64,000 bases of DNA from Latescibacteria bacterium UBA6620 (lineage in GTDB: Bacteria; Latescibacterota; UBA2968): positions 23,222-87,221 of the forward strand of contig DJHM01000051.1 in the NCBI GenBank assembly GCA_002433075.1, in the 5' to 3' direction. Each line of letters starts with the position of its first letter. Position 1 is the first letter of the stretch. Positions 18,855 through 27,698 of this stretch are shown piece after piece. Under the pieces are notes generated by a model that worked only from the letters and a program-made list of their open reading frames with translations, did no database searches and was not told the origin of the DNA. The translations under genes were made by a program, and so were the position numbers.

Positions 18855-19157
18855 CGTGTCGTCTCGATTTCGGGGTGGATAGACGTGGATTCCCGTTTCT
18901 TGTTTGCAAGCCATATGCCATCATCCGAACCCTATCCCCTACAGAATTATATTTGACTGTTTTTATATGTACTTATGACAAAAATGGGCTCGTTCTATCC
19001 GTGTCTGGTACCGCGCCAGAGGAAGGAATTTCCGTCCGTCGCGTGGCCCGATCGCACGTACGAGGCCCTGGATCACCCCCTTTCGGGGGACGTCCTGAAT
19101 TGCATCCCACCCGGGCCAGCCCTATATTTGCGCGCCAGTTACCAAAGGGGGGTTGCA
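18855..19157. other. Divergent intergenic region between the flagellar and catabolic operons
   Basis: About 300 bp with an AT-rich core near 18935-18975, in contrast to the GC-rich genes on both sides. On the minus strand TATAAT occurs at 18947-18942 upstream of flgF, but its -35 partner is weak. The plus-strand promoter at 19100-19128 is listed separately. No convincing coding sequence was seen here. Confidence 0.6.
19100..19128 (+). promoter_or_regulatory. Promoter of the plus-strand catabolic operon, FCB-like -10 box
   Basis: TTGCAT (19100-19105), 17-nt spacer, TATATT (19123-19128) continuing as TATATTTG, which also fits the Bacteroidetes-type TAnnTTTG box. The predicted start near 19135 gives a short leader containing AAAGGGGGG and the GTG start at 19158, so promoter, ribosome-binding site and start agree with one another. 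Confidence 0.65.
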
Positions 19158-19937
19158 GTGGAGTCACCCGGCCAGAACCGTCTGAGCACGGCCGAAATCG
19201 AGTCCTTCAAGTCCGACGGTTTTCTCGGACCCTACCCGATGATGTCACCAGCCGAAATGGCCGATCTGACACCCGAGATCGAAGCCGTCCTGGCCACGAC
19301 TCCGAGTGGCCACCAGAAGAGCTGGCACAATCGGCACCTGGACTGCAGACTCATTTTCGACCTAGCTTCGAGCCCCGCCATCGTCGACCGGATGGCCTCC
19401 CTCTACGGGCCCGATCTGCTACTCTGGAGAACCAGCTTCTTCGTCAAGGATCCCGGGGCGAAACGCATTCCGTGGCACCAGGACTTCAACTACTGGCCGC
19501 TCGAACCGCCCGTCATCGTATCCGCCTGGATTGCGATCGACCCGGCGACTGTCGAGAACAGCTGTCTGCAGATCCTGCCCGGGTCTCATCGGAAGGTCAT
19601 CCCACACATTAAAGCGGGTGAAGAAATGATCTTCGACGAAATGGGAGACGACCGCTACTACGATCCGGACCGGGCGGTGAATCTCGAAATGGCCCCCGGG
19701 GAGTTCATCCTGTTCAACGAGCGAACCCTCCACCACTCTCACCCCAACCAATCGGACAGACGCCGGATCGCACTGGCCGTACGGGTCATTCTCCCCTTCG
19801 TCTCCGTCTTGAAATGGGACTCCCCCGATCATCTCCTCCACCTCCTCGCCGGATCCGATCGAATGGGCTTCAACCGTATGGGCGATCCACCCGTCGCTGG
19901 CGATCGAGCGATCGCCGATGAGAAGGAGCTGGCATGA
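19158..19937 (+). CDS. Phytanoyl-CoA dioxygenase (PhyH) family Fe(II)/2-oxoglutarate oxygenase
   Basis: 259 aa from GTG 19158, chosen because AAAGGGGGG lies 6 nt upstream and the promoter is just before it; longer in-frame versions would start before the promoter. PhyH enzymes hydroxylate small molecules using Fe(II), O2 and 2-oxoglutarate. The iron triad is visible: His107 and Asp109 in WHQDFNYW and a distal His near 192 in LHHSHPNQSDRRR, whose arginines should bind 2-oxoglutarate. It is first in an operon and overlaps the next gene by ATGA. Substrate unknown. Confidence 0.92.
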   Translation: MESPGQNRLSTAEIESFKSDGFLGPYPMMSPAEMADLTPEIEAVLATTPSGHQKSWHNRHLDCRLIFDLASSPAIVDRMASLYGPDLLLWRTSFFVKDPGAKRIPWHQDFNYWPLEPPVIVSAWIAIDPATVENSCLQILPGSHRKVIPHIKAGEEMIFDEMGDDRYYDPDRAVNLEMAPGEFILFNERTLHHSHPNQSDRRRIALAVRVILPFVSVLKWDSPDHLLHLLAGSDRMGFNRMGDPPVAGDRAIADEKELA

Positions 19938-21115
19938 AAGTCACGGATATCCAGACGTTCGTCGTCGACGCAGGTTGGCGACCCTGGATTTTCACCAAGG
20001 TCACGACAGATGAGGGAATCACCGGCTACGGCGAATGCAGTGACGGGAGAAGTCCGACGGGCGTGGTGGGAACGATCGAGGATCTCAAGGCACACGTCGT
20101 CGGCAAGGACCCGCGGGCCTTCGAAATGCGATTCTGGGATATGATCCGAGGATCTCGCCAGAGCCCAAGCGGGATCGCTGCGAAAGCCATCGCCGGCATC
20201 GAGCTCGCTCTGGTCGATATCAAGGCCAAGGCCCTCGGCATTTCGGTCATCGAACTGTTCGGGGGTCCAACAAGAGAGGAAGTACGGCTTTACTGGTCAC
20301 ACTGTGGAACCTCACGGGTGGCTCATTCCGAGCATCTGGAGTCGGAACCCGTTCGATCGATGGACGATGTGGCCGCCCTGGGCCGTGAGGTCGTGTCGAA
20401 GGGATTCACCGCGCTCAAGACGAACATCCTGCTCCCTGCGGAGGGGCGAAACTATTTCGGCGGTTTCGGGGGTCCGCCCGGATCGACCGACGGCAACGTC
20501 TCGCGCCGGCTGCTAAGCCACATCGAAACCCTGATTGGCACGTTCAGGGACGCTGTCGGGCTCGATATCGACATCAACCTGGATCTGAACTTCAACTTCA
20601 AACCGGAAGCCTGCATTCGCATTGCCCAGTTGCTCGAACCCTTCGACCTGCTCTGGCTGGAAATCGATATGTACGAGCACGAGGCCATCCGGCAGATCAA
20701 GGACTCTACATCGACGAAGATCTGTACCGGTGAGAATCTTTTCTATATGCGGGAATACCTCCCCTACTTCGAGTGCCGGGCCGCCGATGTCTTCATGATC
20801 GACGTACCCTGGAACGGCTTCTCGCAGTCCAAAAAGATCGGCGACCTCGCGGAGGTCTATCAGCTCAACGTCGCTCCCCACAACTACTACAGCCATCTGT
20901 CGACGAATATCAGCGCCAGCTTGTGCGCCACCCTTCCGAACATCCGAATCCAGGAAATCGACATCGACGACGTCCCGTGGAAGGACGACCTCGTGACGGT
21001 TCAGCCGGAGATCACGAACGGGAACCTCAAGGTCCCCACGGGTCCCGGATTCGGTACGGATCTGAACGAAGAGGTCGCCCTCGCACATCCCTGGGAAGGG
21101 AAGTCGAACTGGTAG
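19934..21115 (+). CDS. Mandelate racemase/muconate lactonizing enzyme family protein (enolase superfamily)
   Basis: 393 aa. Members abstract a proton alpha to a carboxylate, commonly as sugar-acid dehydratases or racemases. The capping domain (about 1-120) and TIM barrel follow the family. Metal ligands are expected at Asp near 212 (DIDINLDLN), Glu near 243 (LLWLEIDMYE) and Glu near 267 (CTGENLF); His near 314 (VAPHNYYSHLS) is a probable acid/base. The usual KxK motif of mandelate racemase reads KTN (ALKTN, about 160), so the chemistry may be closer to dehydratases. Translationally coupled to the PhyH gene by an ATGA overlap. Confidence 0.92.
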   Translation: MKVTDIQTFVVDAGWRPWIFTKVTTDEGITGYGECSDGRSPTGVVGTIEDLKAHVVGKDPRAFEMRFWDMIRGSRQSPSGIAAKAIAGIELALVDIKAKALGISVIELFGGPTREEVRLYWSHCGTSRVAHSEHLESEPVRSMDDVAALGREVVSKGFTALKTNILLPAEGRNYFGGFGGPPGSTDGNVSRRLLSHIETLIGTFRDAVGLDIDINLDLNFNFKPEACIRIAQLLEPFDLLWLEIDMYEHEAIRQIKDSTSTKICTGENLFYMREYLPYFECRAADVFMIDVPWNGFSQSKKIGDLAEVYQLNVAPHNYYSHLSTNISASLCATLPNIRIQEIDIDDVPWKDDLVTVQPEITNGNLKVPTGPGFGTDLNEEVALAHPWEGKSNW

Positions 21116-21131
21116 GCTCAGAGAATTCACG

Positions 21132-22559
21132 ATGAACATCATCTTGATTGTCGTCGACACGCTGCGATACGACGCGATTTCCGCAAACGGCGGATCGATC
21201 CCCACACCCAACATCGATCACCTCGCCACGGAATCGACGGCCTTCGACCGCGCGTTCTGTTCGAGCTTCCCGACGATTCCCTTCCGTACCGATCTGATCA
21301 CAGGCCGATACGGCGGTCCTTTCCACCCCTGGCTGCCCCTCCCCCACGCGGCCCATACGTTCGTTGACGCCCTCAAGGGAACGGGTTACGCCACGCAGCT
21401 GATTCACGACACGCCGCATCTCGTGAACGGCGGCCACAATTTCGACTACCCCTTCCACACGTGGACCTTCGTGCGGGGCGCCGAAGTCGATCGCGCGTGG
21501 CTCGGAGACGATGCCACCTGGTTGCCCAACTGGCGACAGGATCCTCTCTTCGACGTGTGCGAAGAGGGCTCCGCGAATTTCAACGCCTACACCCACACCA
21601 ACCGCAGCCGCCGAACCGAGAAGGACTGGAATTGCGCGCGCCTGTGGGACACGGCAGCGCGATTCCTTCAGGACAACCGGGCGCGAAAGAATTTCTTTCT
21701 CTGGATCGACTGCTTCGATCCGCACGAGCCGTGGGACGCCCCACCCCAGTTCGTTCGCCGTTTCGATCCCAGGCCCGATCACGACGGCACGATCGACCCT
21801 CGCCAGTTCTGGGGAGGGCGAAACGACGAACGGCTCTCAGACGAAGCGCGTGCGGTGATGGCCGGACTCTACGCAGCGAAGGTCAGCTGGATGGACCACT
21901 GTTTCGGTCGATTTCTCGACGCCTATTACAACACAGGCCTGTCGGAAAACACCGCGCTCGTTCTGGTCGGCGACCACGGAACGAACGTGGGCCATTACGG
22001 CCGGTTCGGTAAGGGATCTCCCGTCCGAGATGCGGAAGCGCACATCCCTCTGTTCATCCGGCTCCCCGGGCGCGAGCCGGGTCGATCCGACAGCCTTGCA
22101 CAACCCCAGGACCTGACGGCGACTCTTTTGGCCCTGGGCAGGTCCTCCCATCCCGATTGTGTCGGTCACGACCTCCTGGGCTCCCCCGGTCAGCGCAAGG
22201 CGGCGATTGCAGGGCCTGCTGCCGGATCGCCGAAGGAGGCAGGCCTCTTCAGCTGGAATCCCAATTTCTTCTCTGTGTTCTCCGGAGAGGTCTGGCTCGA
22301 ATGGCGCCCCCTGGTGGAGGACTCCATTCTGAGGCGATACGGTATGGAGGAAGCCCTTTCTGGCCACGAGAAGGAACGCGAGACTCTCCATCGGCAGGGC
22401 CGGGAAGAGATCCGTTCCCGGGAAACCGACGAAAGACTGGTCGCCTGGCTCCAGGGGGGAGCCGAAGGAGATCTGTCTTCCGATGTGCCACGTCACAGAC
22501 GGTGGCCTGGTGTGGAGGGGTTCACTCAATACTTCAAACGGACCTACGACGGAGAGTAG
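21132..22559 (+). CDS. Sulfatase-fold hydrolase with Thr at the formylglycine position
   Basis: 475 aa, alkaline-phosphatase superfamily, Pfam sulfatase type. The metal-binding N-terminus is present (LIVVDTLRYD, Asp9), as are WIDCFDPHEPWD near 195 and LVGDHGTNVGHYG near 277. The nucleophile motif, normally C/S-x-P-x-R followed by TG, reads T48-I-P-F-R52 then ITGR. Thr cannot be converted to formylglycine but is a direct nucleophile in related phosphoethanolamine transferases and phosphodiesterases. It may therefore act on phosphate esters, or be a sulfatase variant. No signal peptide. Lies between the dehydratase and an alcohol dehydrogenase in one operon. Confidence 0.88.
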   Translation: MNIILIVVDTLRYDAISANGGSIPTPNIDHLATESTAFDRAFCSSFPTIPFRTDLITGRYGGPFHPWLPLPHAAHTFVDALKGTGYATQLIHDTPHLVNGGHNFDYPFHTWTFVRGAEVDRAWLGDDATWLPNWRQDPLFDVCEEGSANFNAYTHTNRSRRTEKDWNCARLWDTAARFLQDNRARKNFFLWIDCFDPHEPWDAPPQFVRRFDPRPDHDGTIDPRQFWGGRNDERLSDEARAVMAGLYAAKVSWMDHCFGRFLDAYYNTGLSENTALVLVGDHGTNVGHYGRFGKGSPVRDAEAHIPLFIRLPGREPGRSDSLAQPQDLTATLLALGRSSHPDCVGHDLLGSPGQRKAAIAGPAAGSPKEAGLFSWNPNFFSVFSGEVWLEWRPLVEDSILRRYGMEEALSGHEKERETLHRQGREEIRSRETDERLVAWLQGGAEGDLSSDVPRHRRWPGVEGFTQYFKRTYDGE

Positions 22560-22568
22560 GAGGACGAC

Positions 22569-23660
22569 GTGCGAGCAGCGATTCTTCGAGAAGCCCATCA
22601 GGCGATCGACGTGGCCGATGTCACCATCGCCGACCCGATCGGACACGAAGTCCTCATCCGGACGGCGGCTGCCGGGGTCTGCCACAGCGACCTGCACTTC
22701 CAGCAGGGCCTTTACACGTGCCCGATGCCCGCGGTGCTTGGACACGAATCCGCCGGAATCGTAGAAGCGGTGGGCCCTGAGGTCACCTACGTGAAACCGG
22801 GCGACCACGTCATCACCTGCCTTTCTGTGTTCTGCGGCCACTGCCGCTACTGCACGACGGGGCGCCCGAATCTCTGCGAAGACCGAGAGTCGACGCAGCG
22901 AAAGGAGACGGACTCGCCGCGCTTGAGCCAGGATGGGGACGAGCTGTTTCAGTTCGCCAACCTGGCCTCCTATGCCGAGCAACTGCTCGTTCACGAGCAC
23001 GCTGTCTGCAAGATCCGGGAGGAGATGCCACTGGATAAAGCGGCGCTGATCGGATGCGGGGTCACGACAGGGGTAGGAGCAGCGCTCAACACTGCGGACG
23101 TCAAACCTGGTAGCACAGTCGCCGTCTTCGGCTGCGGTGGCATCGGCCTGAGCGCTGTACAGGGAGCGAGGATCGCCGCAGCCGGCCGCGTGGTCGCCGT
23201 CGACACGATCACCTCAAAGCTCCAGCTCGCGAAGCAGTTGGGCGCGACGGACCTCGTCAATGCGCGAGACGGAGACCCTGTCGAGCAGATCATGGATCTC
23301 ACAGGTGGCAACGGGGTTGCCTATTCGTTTGAAGCGGTCGGGTTGAAAGAGACTGCGGAACAGGCGTTTGGCGTCATCGAGCGTGGCGGCACGGCGACCA
23401 TCATCGGCATGATCCCGGAAGGCGTGAAAATTGAGATCACCGGCCAGGACATTCTGGGCGAGAGAAAGCTCCAGGGATCGAGCATGGGTTCCAACCGATT
23501 CCGGGTCGACATGCCCAACTATGTGGAAATGTATCTGAGAGGGCAGCTCCTGCTGGACGAGATGATCAGTCACCACATTGCGCTCGACGATATCAACGAG
23601 GCCTGCGAGGCGTTGCTCGTCGGCGAGGTGGCCCGACAGGTCATCGTGTTCGATATGTAG
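22569..23660 (+). CDS. Zinc-dependent alcohol dehydrogenase (class III-like MDR)
   Basis: 363 aa. NAD-dependent oxidation of an alcohol, possibly a glutathione- or thiol-adduct type given its resemblance to class III enzymes. Catalytic zinc ligands are Cys near 38 and His (GVCHSDLH) and the GHE motif (VLGHESAGIVEAVG). The structural zinc cysteines appear as CGHCRYCTTGRPNLC near 95-109. The Rossmann motif is VFGCGGIGLSAVQG near 180. The start is GTG at 22569, preceded by AGGAGG. It lies 9 bp after the sulfatase-fold gene and belongs to the same operon. Confidence 0.93.
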   Translation: MRAAILREAHQAIDVADVTIADPIGHEVLIRTAAAGVCHSDLHFQQGLYTCPMPAVLGHESAGIVEAVGPEVTYVKPGDHVITCLSVFCGHCRYCTTGRPNLCEDRESTQRKETDSPRLSQDGDELFQFANLASYAEQLLVHEHAVCKIREEMPLDKAALIGCGVTTGVGAALNTADVKPGSTVAVFGCGGIGLSAVQGARIAAAGRVVAVDTITSKLQLAKQLGATDLVNARDGDPVEQIMDLTGGNGVAYSFEAVGLKETAEQAFGVIERGGTATIIGMIPEGVKIEITGQDILGERKLQGSSMGSNRFRVDMPNYVEMYLRGQLLLDEMISHHIALDDINEACEALLVGEVARQVIVFDM

Positions 23661-23731
23661 AGCGGCGAGGGCTTCATCTGTTTTCACCTTCACCATTCAA
23701 TGGGTGCCCAGAACACAGAGAGCAGACTCCC

Positions 23732-24898
23732 GTGAACGAAGTTCCTATCAGAGCCATCACCTCCGGACCGAAGCATCATTGGTTCGGCTATTATGACAAG
23801 CTCCAGTTCGATCCATCCGGACGCCACGTCCTGGGGATGCAGGTCGATTTCGAGCATCGGTCCCCCGTCGCCGAAGACGAAGTCCGAATCGGCCTGAGCG
23901 ACACTCAGAACAACGATACATGGCGCGAAATCGGTTCGACACGTTCGTGGGGTTGGCAGCAGGGGTGTATGCTTCAGTGGATTCCGGGATCAGCTTCGGA
24001 GGTCATCTGGAATCAGCGGGAGGGCGATCGCTTCGTCGCGCGCATCCACGATACATCAGACGGGTCGGAGCGGACGCTGTCGGCCGCGGTCTACACCATC
24101 GCGCCGGACGGCCGCCACGCCATTGGGGCAGACTTCCGCCGTATCAACGACATGCGACCCGGCTACGGCTACGCTGGCCTCCCCGACCCGAACCGTGACG
24201 TCCTCGCACCCGACGATGCAGGGATCTACACTGTCGACCTCGCGACTGGCGAGACCCGGCAGATCATCTCGATCGCTCAGGTCGCCGCCCTCCCCTACCC
24301 GCACGGCGACCTCACCGAGGCCAAGCACTATTTCAACCACCTGCTCTATAACACGGACGGATCCCGGTTCATCTTCCTGCATCGATGGAGAATCGGCGAG
24401 GGTGGGTTCCAGACGCGTATGTTGACCGCATCGCCCGACGGTTCCGACCTCCACGTTGTCGATGACTACGGGAGGATGTCACACTTCATCTGGCGCGATC
24501 CAGAGACGATCCTCGGGTGGTCGTGGCAGCCATCTCACGAAGGCGCCTTCTACATCTACCGGGATCGTACGACCGAGGTGGACGTGATCGGCGAAGGCAT
24601 CATGACCCTCAACGGTCACTGCACGTATCTGCCGGATACCGATTGGATTCTCAACGATTGCTACCCTCAGGGCGATTCCCGAGAGCAGCAGCTCTATCTC
24701 TATCACGTGCCGACATCACAGCGTCTGGAATTGGGCAGTTTCCCATCGCCCGAACCCTACACAGGAGAATGGCGCTGCGATCTGCACCCCCGATTCAGTC
24801 CGGACGGTACGCGTGTGACGATCGATTCCGCGCACGGCGGAAACGGAAGGCAGATGTACGAGTTGACCATCGAAGATCGTGTCGCATCTCTCGCTTAG
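23732..24898 (+). CDS. Beta-propeller protein resembling oligogalacturonate lyase / TolB-type repeats
   Basis: 388 aa with GTG start. Repeated strand patterns such as FDPSGRHVLGMQVDFE, YTIAPDGRHAIGADF, YNTDGSRFIFLHRW, TASPDGSDLHVVDD and RFSPDGTRVTIDSAHGG indicate a WD40-like propeller. The N-terminal KHHWFGYYDKLQFDPSGR recalls the PL22 oligogalacturonate lyase family, which cleaves unsaturated uronate dimers, but catalytic residues were not verified. No signal peptide, so it would act in the cytoplasm on an imported product. Located within the catabolic operon. Confidence 0.75.
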   Translation: MNEVPIRAITSGPKHHWFGYYDKLQFDPSGRHVLGMQVDFEHRSPVAEDEVRIGLSDTQNNDTWREIGSTRSWGWQQGCMLQWIPGSASEVIWNQREGDRFVARIHDTSDGSERTLSAAVYTIAPDGRHAIGADFRRINDMRPGYGYAGLPDPNRDVLAPDDAGIYTVDLATGETRQIISIAQVAALPYPHGDLTEAKHYFNHLLYNTDGSRFIFLHRWRIGEGGFQTRMLTASPDGSDLHVVDDYGRMSHFIWRDPETILGWSWQPSHEGAFYIYRDRTTEVDVIGEGIMTLNGHCTYLPDTDWILNDCYPQGDSREQQLYLYHVPTSQRLELGSFPSPEPYTGEWRCDLHPRFSPDGTRVTIDSAHGGNGRQMYELTIEDRVASLA

Positions 24899-24906
24899 GA
24901 GACAGG

Positions 24907-25647
24907 ATGACGGAGACCGAACTGGCCATACAGGAAATCGAAATTTACGGGTTCACCATCCTCGAGCGTGTCCTGACGGAGAGTGAGGCCGTCGAGATGC
25001 GGGAGGCCTTGATTCGATGTGAGCAGGAGGTCGGCACCGAACACGGCAATCGAGGATCCGCTCGCCACGTGGCAAACCTTCCTACGCTGGACCCTGTTTT
25101 CTTCAAGACGCTCGACCATCCCCGGGTACTGCCTATCCTCGAGAACTTTCTCGAAGAATCCCTGATTCTGGGCAGCCTCAATTCCCGCATCGTCCGTCCG
25201 GGGGATAGCTATCAACAGCTCCACAGTGACATTCCCATCGAGATGTTGAATATGGACTCCCCCGTGATGATGAACACGGTGTGGATGCTGGATGAGTTCA
25301 CATCCGAGCTGGGAGCCACGCGGTGTGTGCCCGGTTCCCACAAGAGCGGTCTCGCCTTGCCTCCCGAAACGCTCGAGCTCAAACACGTAGCCGAAGCCAT
25401 CGCCCCGATCGGCAGTGTCCTCGTTTTCAACGGGCAGACTTGGCACGGCGGAGGAAAGAACACGGGATCGATCAATCGACACGCGCTCTTCGGACATTAT
25501 CGAAAGAGAATGCTCGTGTTCCAGGTCGACCCCCACGACGAGTTTCCCGAATCGTGGTTCGATCAGCTCAACGATCGGCAGAAGCAACTTATGCGTATGA
25601 CCAAGGGGCTGTCAGCGGCCCACGCAGCGGACAGTCATCTGCGGTAA
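24907..25647 (+). CDS. Phytanoyl-CoA dioxygenase family oxygenase
   Basis: 246 aa from ATG 24907, 9 bp after the propeller gene. The Fe(II) ligands are His106 and Asp108 (QLHSDIP) and His180 (QTWHGGGKN), with Arg191 near the 2-oxoglutarate site. The jelly-roll segment VNTVWMLDEFTSELGATRCVPGSH is typical (read MNTVWMLDEF here). It is only distantly similar to the oxygenase at 19158, so the operon holds two different oxygenases. Confidence 0.92.
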   Translation: MTETELAIQEIEIYGFTILERVLTESEAVEMREALIRCEQEVGTEHGNRGSARHVANLPTLDPVFFKTLDHPRVLPILENFLEESLILGSLNSRIVRPGDSYQQLHSDIPIEMLNMDSPVMMNTVWMLDEFTSELGATRCVPGSHKSGLALPPETLELKHVAEAIAPIGSVLVFNGQTWHGGGKNTGSINRHALFGHYRKRMLVFQVDPHDEFPESWFDQLNDRQKQLMRMTKGLSAAHAADSHLR

Positions 25648-25699
25648 GCAACAGGTTGGCGAAACTGCACTCGTTTCTCCATGGGCAAAGTAGCAGATG

Positions 25700-25877
25700 T
25701 CACGCTGAGCCCTTCGACAGGCTCAGGATAGACTCCGTCGAAGCGATACCGTCGCAGGCAGTGCCAGGCATCTACCTGCGCGAACTTGCGAAATGTAAAA
25801 ACGAGACATCACACCGTAACCGGCAGCCCAATCGATCACGTCGCCAGCCGTCCTTCGACTCCGCTCAGGATGACTGA
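25700..25877. repeat. MITE/REP-like palindromic element
   Basis: In the 257-bp gap after the oxygenase, CTGAGCC (25705-25711) and GGCTCAG (25720-25726) form a perfect hairpin around CTTCGACA. Near the other end, CCTTCGACTCCGCTCAGG (about 25852-25869) repeats the TTCGA and CTCAGGAT themes. Read inward from each end, both sides begin GTCA, then two variable bases, then CTGAGC, suggesting imperfect terminal inverted repeats of a small element of about 175 bp. No gene is present inside. A second copy was not seen in this window. Confidence 0.5.
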
Positions 25878-25904
25878 CTACGAAAACGATCGATCAGAGT
25901 TCAT

Positions 25905-26909
25905 ATGAACGCACACGCACTCATTGCCACTGAAAAGCAACGCTTCTCGATCGAGGAAGTCGTCCTTCCCAATCCCGGTCCGCGGCAGGTGCTTGTCCGT
26001 GCGCTCTACTCGGGCGTGAGCATCGGGACGGAGTTCGGCATCATCCGGGGGAAAATCGGGCGCGGGCCGTATCCGCTTGTCACCGGCTATCAGGGCGTAG
26101 GGATCATCGAAGAGGTCGGCTCCGACGTCACGGAGTATGCGATCGACGATCGCGTATACTACCGGACGAACAGGGACATCATGTCGACGGACGGGCAACA
26201 GATAACGAGTGCGTCTGGTGTCCATTGTTCCTGGGCCGTTACCGAGGTCGACGGGAACCACGCCATCGCGATCCTGCCCGACGGCATAGATGAGGAGGCG
26301 GCCAGCCTGTTCGTGATGCCGGCCGTGGGTTTGAACGGCGTCGACACGGCCAACCCCCGAATGGGCGATCTGGTCGTTGTGAATGGTGCGGGCCTGATCG
26401 GATTGGGCGTGATCGCGGCGTGCAGTCATCGCGGGTGCGTGGTCGTCGCCGTGGACATCGAGGGCGACCGCCTGGCCATCGCCCGAAGACTCGGCGCCGA
26501 TCATACGATCCGGGCGGATCAAGAAGACGTGGACGCGGCCGTTCGCGACCTCTCATCCGAGGGCGTAGATGTCGTATTCGAAGCAACCGGTATCCCGGAC
26601 TGCATCGATCCCTCGATCGCCCTGTGCCGCCGACACGGTACTTTCGTCCTCCAGGGCCACTACGGAGATCGCCCGATCTCCTATAATTTCGTCCCTCCGC
26701 ACGGGCGCCGACTCACGATGCACTACCCCTGCGATGATGGTCTGGAGGCGTCGCGTCGGGCGGTGTTGAAAAACATGTCGACGGGCGTTCTGCCCTGGCA
26801 CCACACCATCACGCACCGATGCAGCTTCGAGGAAGCCCCCCAGTTGTTCGATGCCGTCAATCGAGGACGGGCTCAGGCAGTGCTCGGAGCAGTTATTCGA
26901 TGGGCCTGA
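25905..26909 (+). CDS. MDR-superfamily dehydrogenase, BchC/threonine-dehydrogenase-like, lacking zinc cysteines
   Basis: 334 aa, ATG 25905. The N-terminal GroES-like fold has YSGVSIGTEFGIIRG and VTGYQGVGIIEEVG, which are typical of the BchC-like branch of medium-chain dehydrogenases. The nucleotide site is VNGAGLIGLGVIAAC near 160 with an acidic residue (VDIEGDR) that favours NAD. The structural zinc four-cysteine cluster is absent. It is separated from the upstream operon by a repeat element but on the same strand, and ends 69 bp before a convergent PhyH gene. The substrate is probably a polyol or sugar-like alcohol; uncertain. Confidence 0.88.
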   Translation: MNAHALIATEKQRFSIEEVVLPNPGPRQVLVRALYSGVSIGTEFGIIRGKIGRGPYPLVTGYQGVGIIEEVGSDVTEYAIDDRVYYRTNRDIMSTDGQQITSASGVHCSWAVTEVDGNHAIAILPDGIDEEAASLFVMPAVGLNGVDTANPRMGDLVVVNGAGLIGLGVIAACSHRGCVVVAVDIEGDRLAIARRLGADHTIRADQEDVDAAVRDLSSEGVDVVFEATGIPDCIDPSIALCRRHGTFVLQGHYGDRPISYNFVPPHGRRLTMHYPCDDGLEASRRAVLKNMSTGVLPWHHTITHRCSFEEAPQLFDAVNRGRAQAVLGAVIRWA

Positions 26910-26978
26910 CGATCCGGGAGTGAAATCGAAGAGGATCGGCGACGTCACTTTGCGGCACAATCGGGCGATCGTGCTTGT

Positions 26979-27698
26979 CTACACGGCTTCCCTGAGAATC
27001 TTCCACTGTGCGCCGTTTCCTCTGGGCACCGTGGCTTCCTGGTAGGACACGATGAAGGCGCGCCGGATGCGGTCGGTGAGGTTCTCTTTGGAGTGGTGCC
27101 ACAGGTCGGAGCTGAAGATCAGCATATCTCCAGCCGCCACGGGACAGGGTACGGCGCCGTCGGCAATCATGTCCGCGGGCCCCATCGCCTTCGGACACTG
27201 CCCGCCATACTGCCCGTGTTCCCGAACCCCGCCCTTGTGTGACCCCGGCACAACCCACAGACATCCGTTCTGAACGTCCGTGTCCGTCAGGGGGATCCAG
27301 GTCGACATCCGCGTCATACTCATCGCGTGCGCGTTATAGTAGGCGTTGTCCTGATGCCAGTGGCAAATGTCGGTCGACTGCGGCATCTTCGCCGTCAGTT
27401 TTGCCGAGTAGATGGCTACACCCGGCCTGACGATGTCCGAAATCAGATCCAGAACCCGCTCGTCCCTCACGAACCGTTGTGTGATTTCTGACCGTAATCC
27501 CAGCTGGAGCAACCACCCGGGGTTCCGGTTGGGCCCCACGTGTCCCTCACCTGTTTGGTCCTGCGCCTGCTCGACCAGACAATCCAGTTCACGGTCCACG
27601 GCCTCGAGTTCCGCCAATGTGAACACGTCGGGAATCACCAGGTACCCCTCGTGTTCATAAGACGCAATCTGTTCGGATGTCAGTCTTCTTTTTTCCAA
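26979..27698 (-). CDS. Phytanoyl-CoA dioxygenase family oxygenase
   Basis: 239 aa. Iron-binding His115 and Asp117 (CHWHQDNAYY) and distal His201 (DLWHHSKENLTDRIRR), with Asn206 and Arg210 in the family HxS-x-N-x-x-x-R arrangement. This is the motif set closest to characterised PhyH and ectoine hydroxylase-type proteins, but ectoine genes are absent here. Its start lies 19 bp inside the upstream gene, so the two are translationally linked. Last gene of the minus-strand operon that begins at 30671. Confidence 0.93.
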   Translation of the reverse strand: MEKRRLTSEQIASYEHEGYLVIPDVFTLAELEAVDRELDCLVEQAQDQTGEGHVGPNRNPGWLLQLGLRSEITQRFVRDERVLDLISDIVRPGVAIYSAKLTAKMPQSTDICHWHQDNAYYNAHAMSMTRMSTWIPLTDTDVQNGCLWVVPGSHKGGVREHGQYGGQCPKAMGPADMIADGAVPCPVAAGDMLIFSSDLWHHSKENLTDRIRRAFIVSYQEATVPRGNGAQWKILREAV

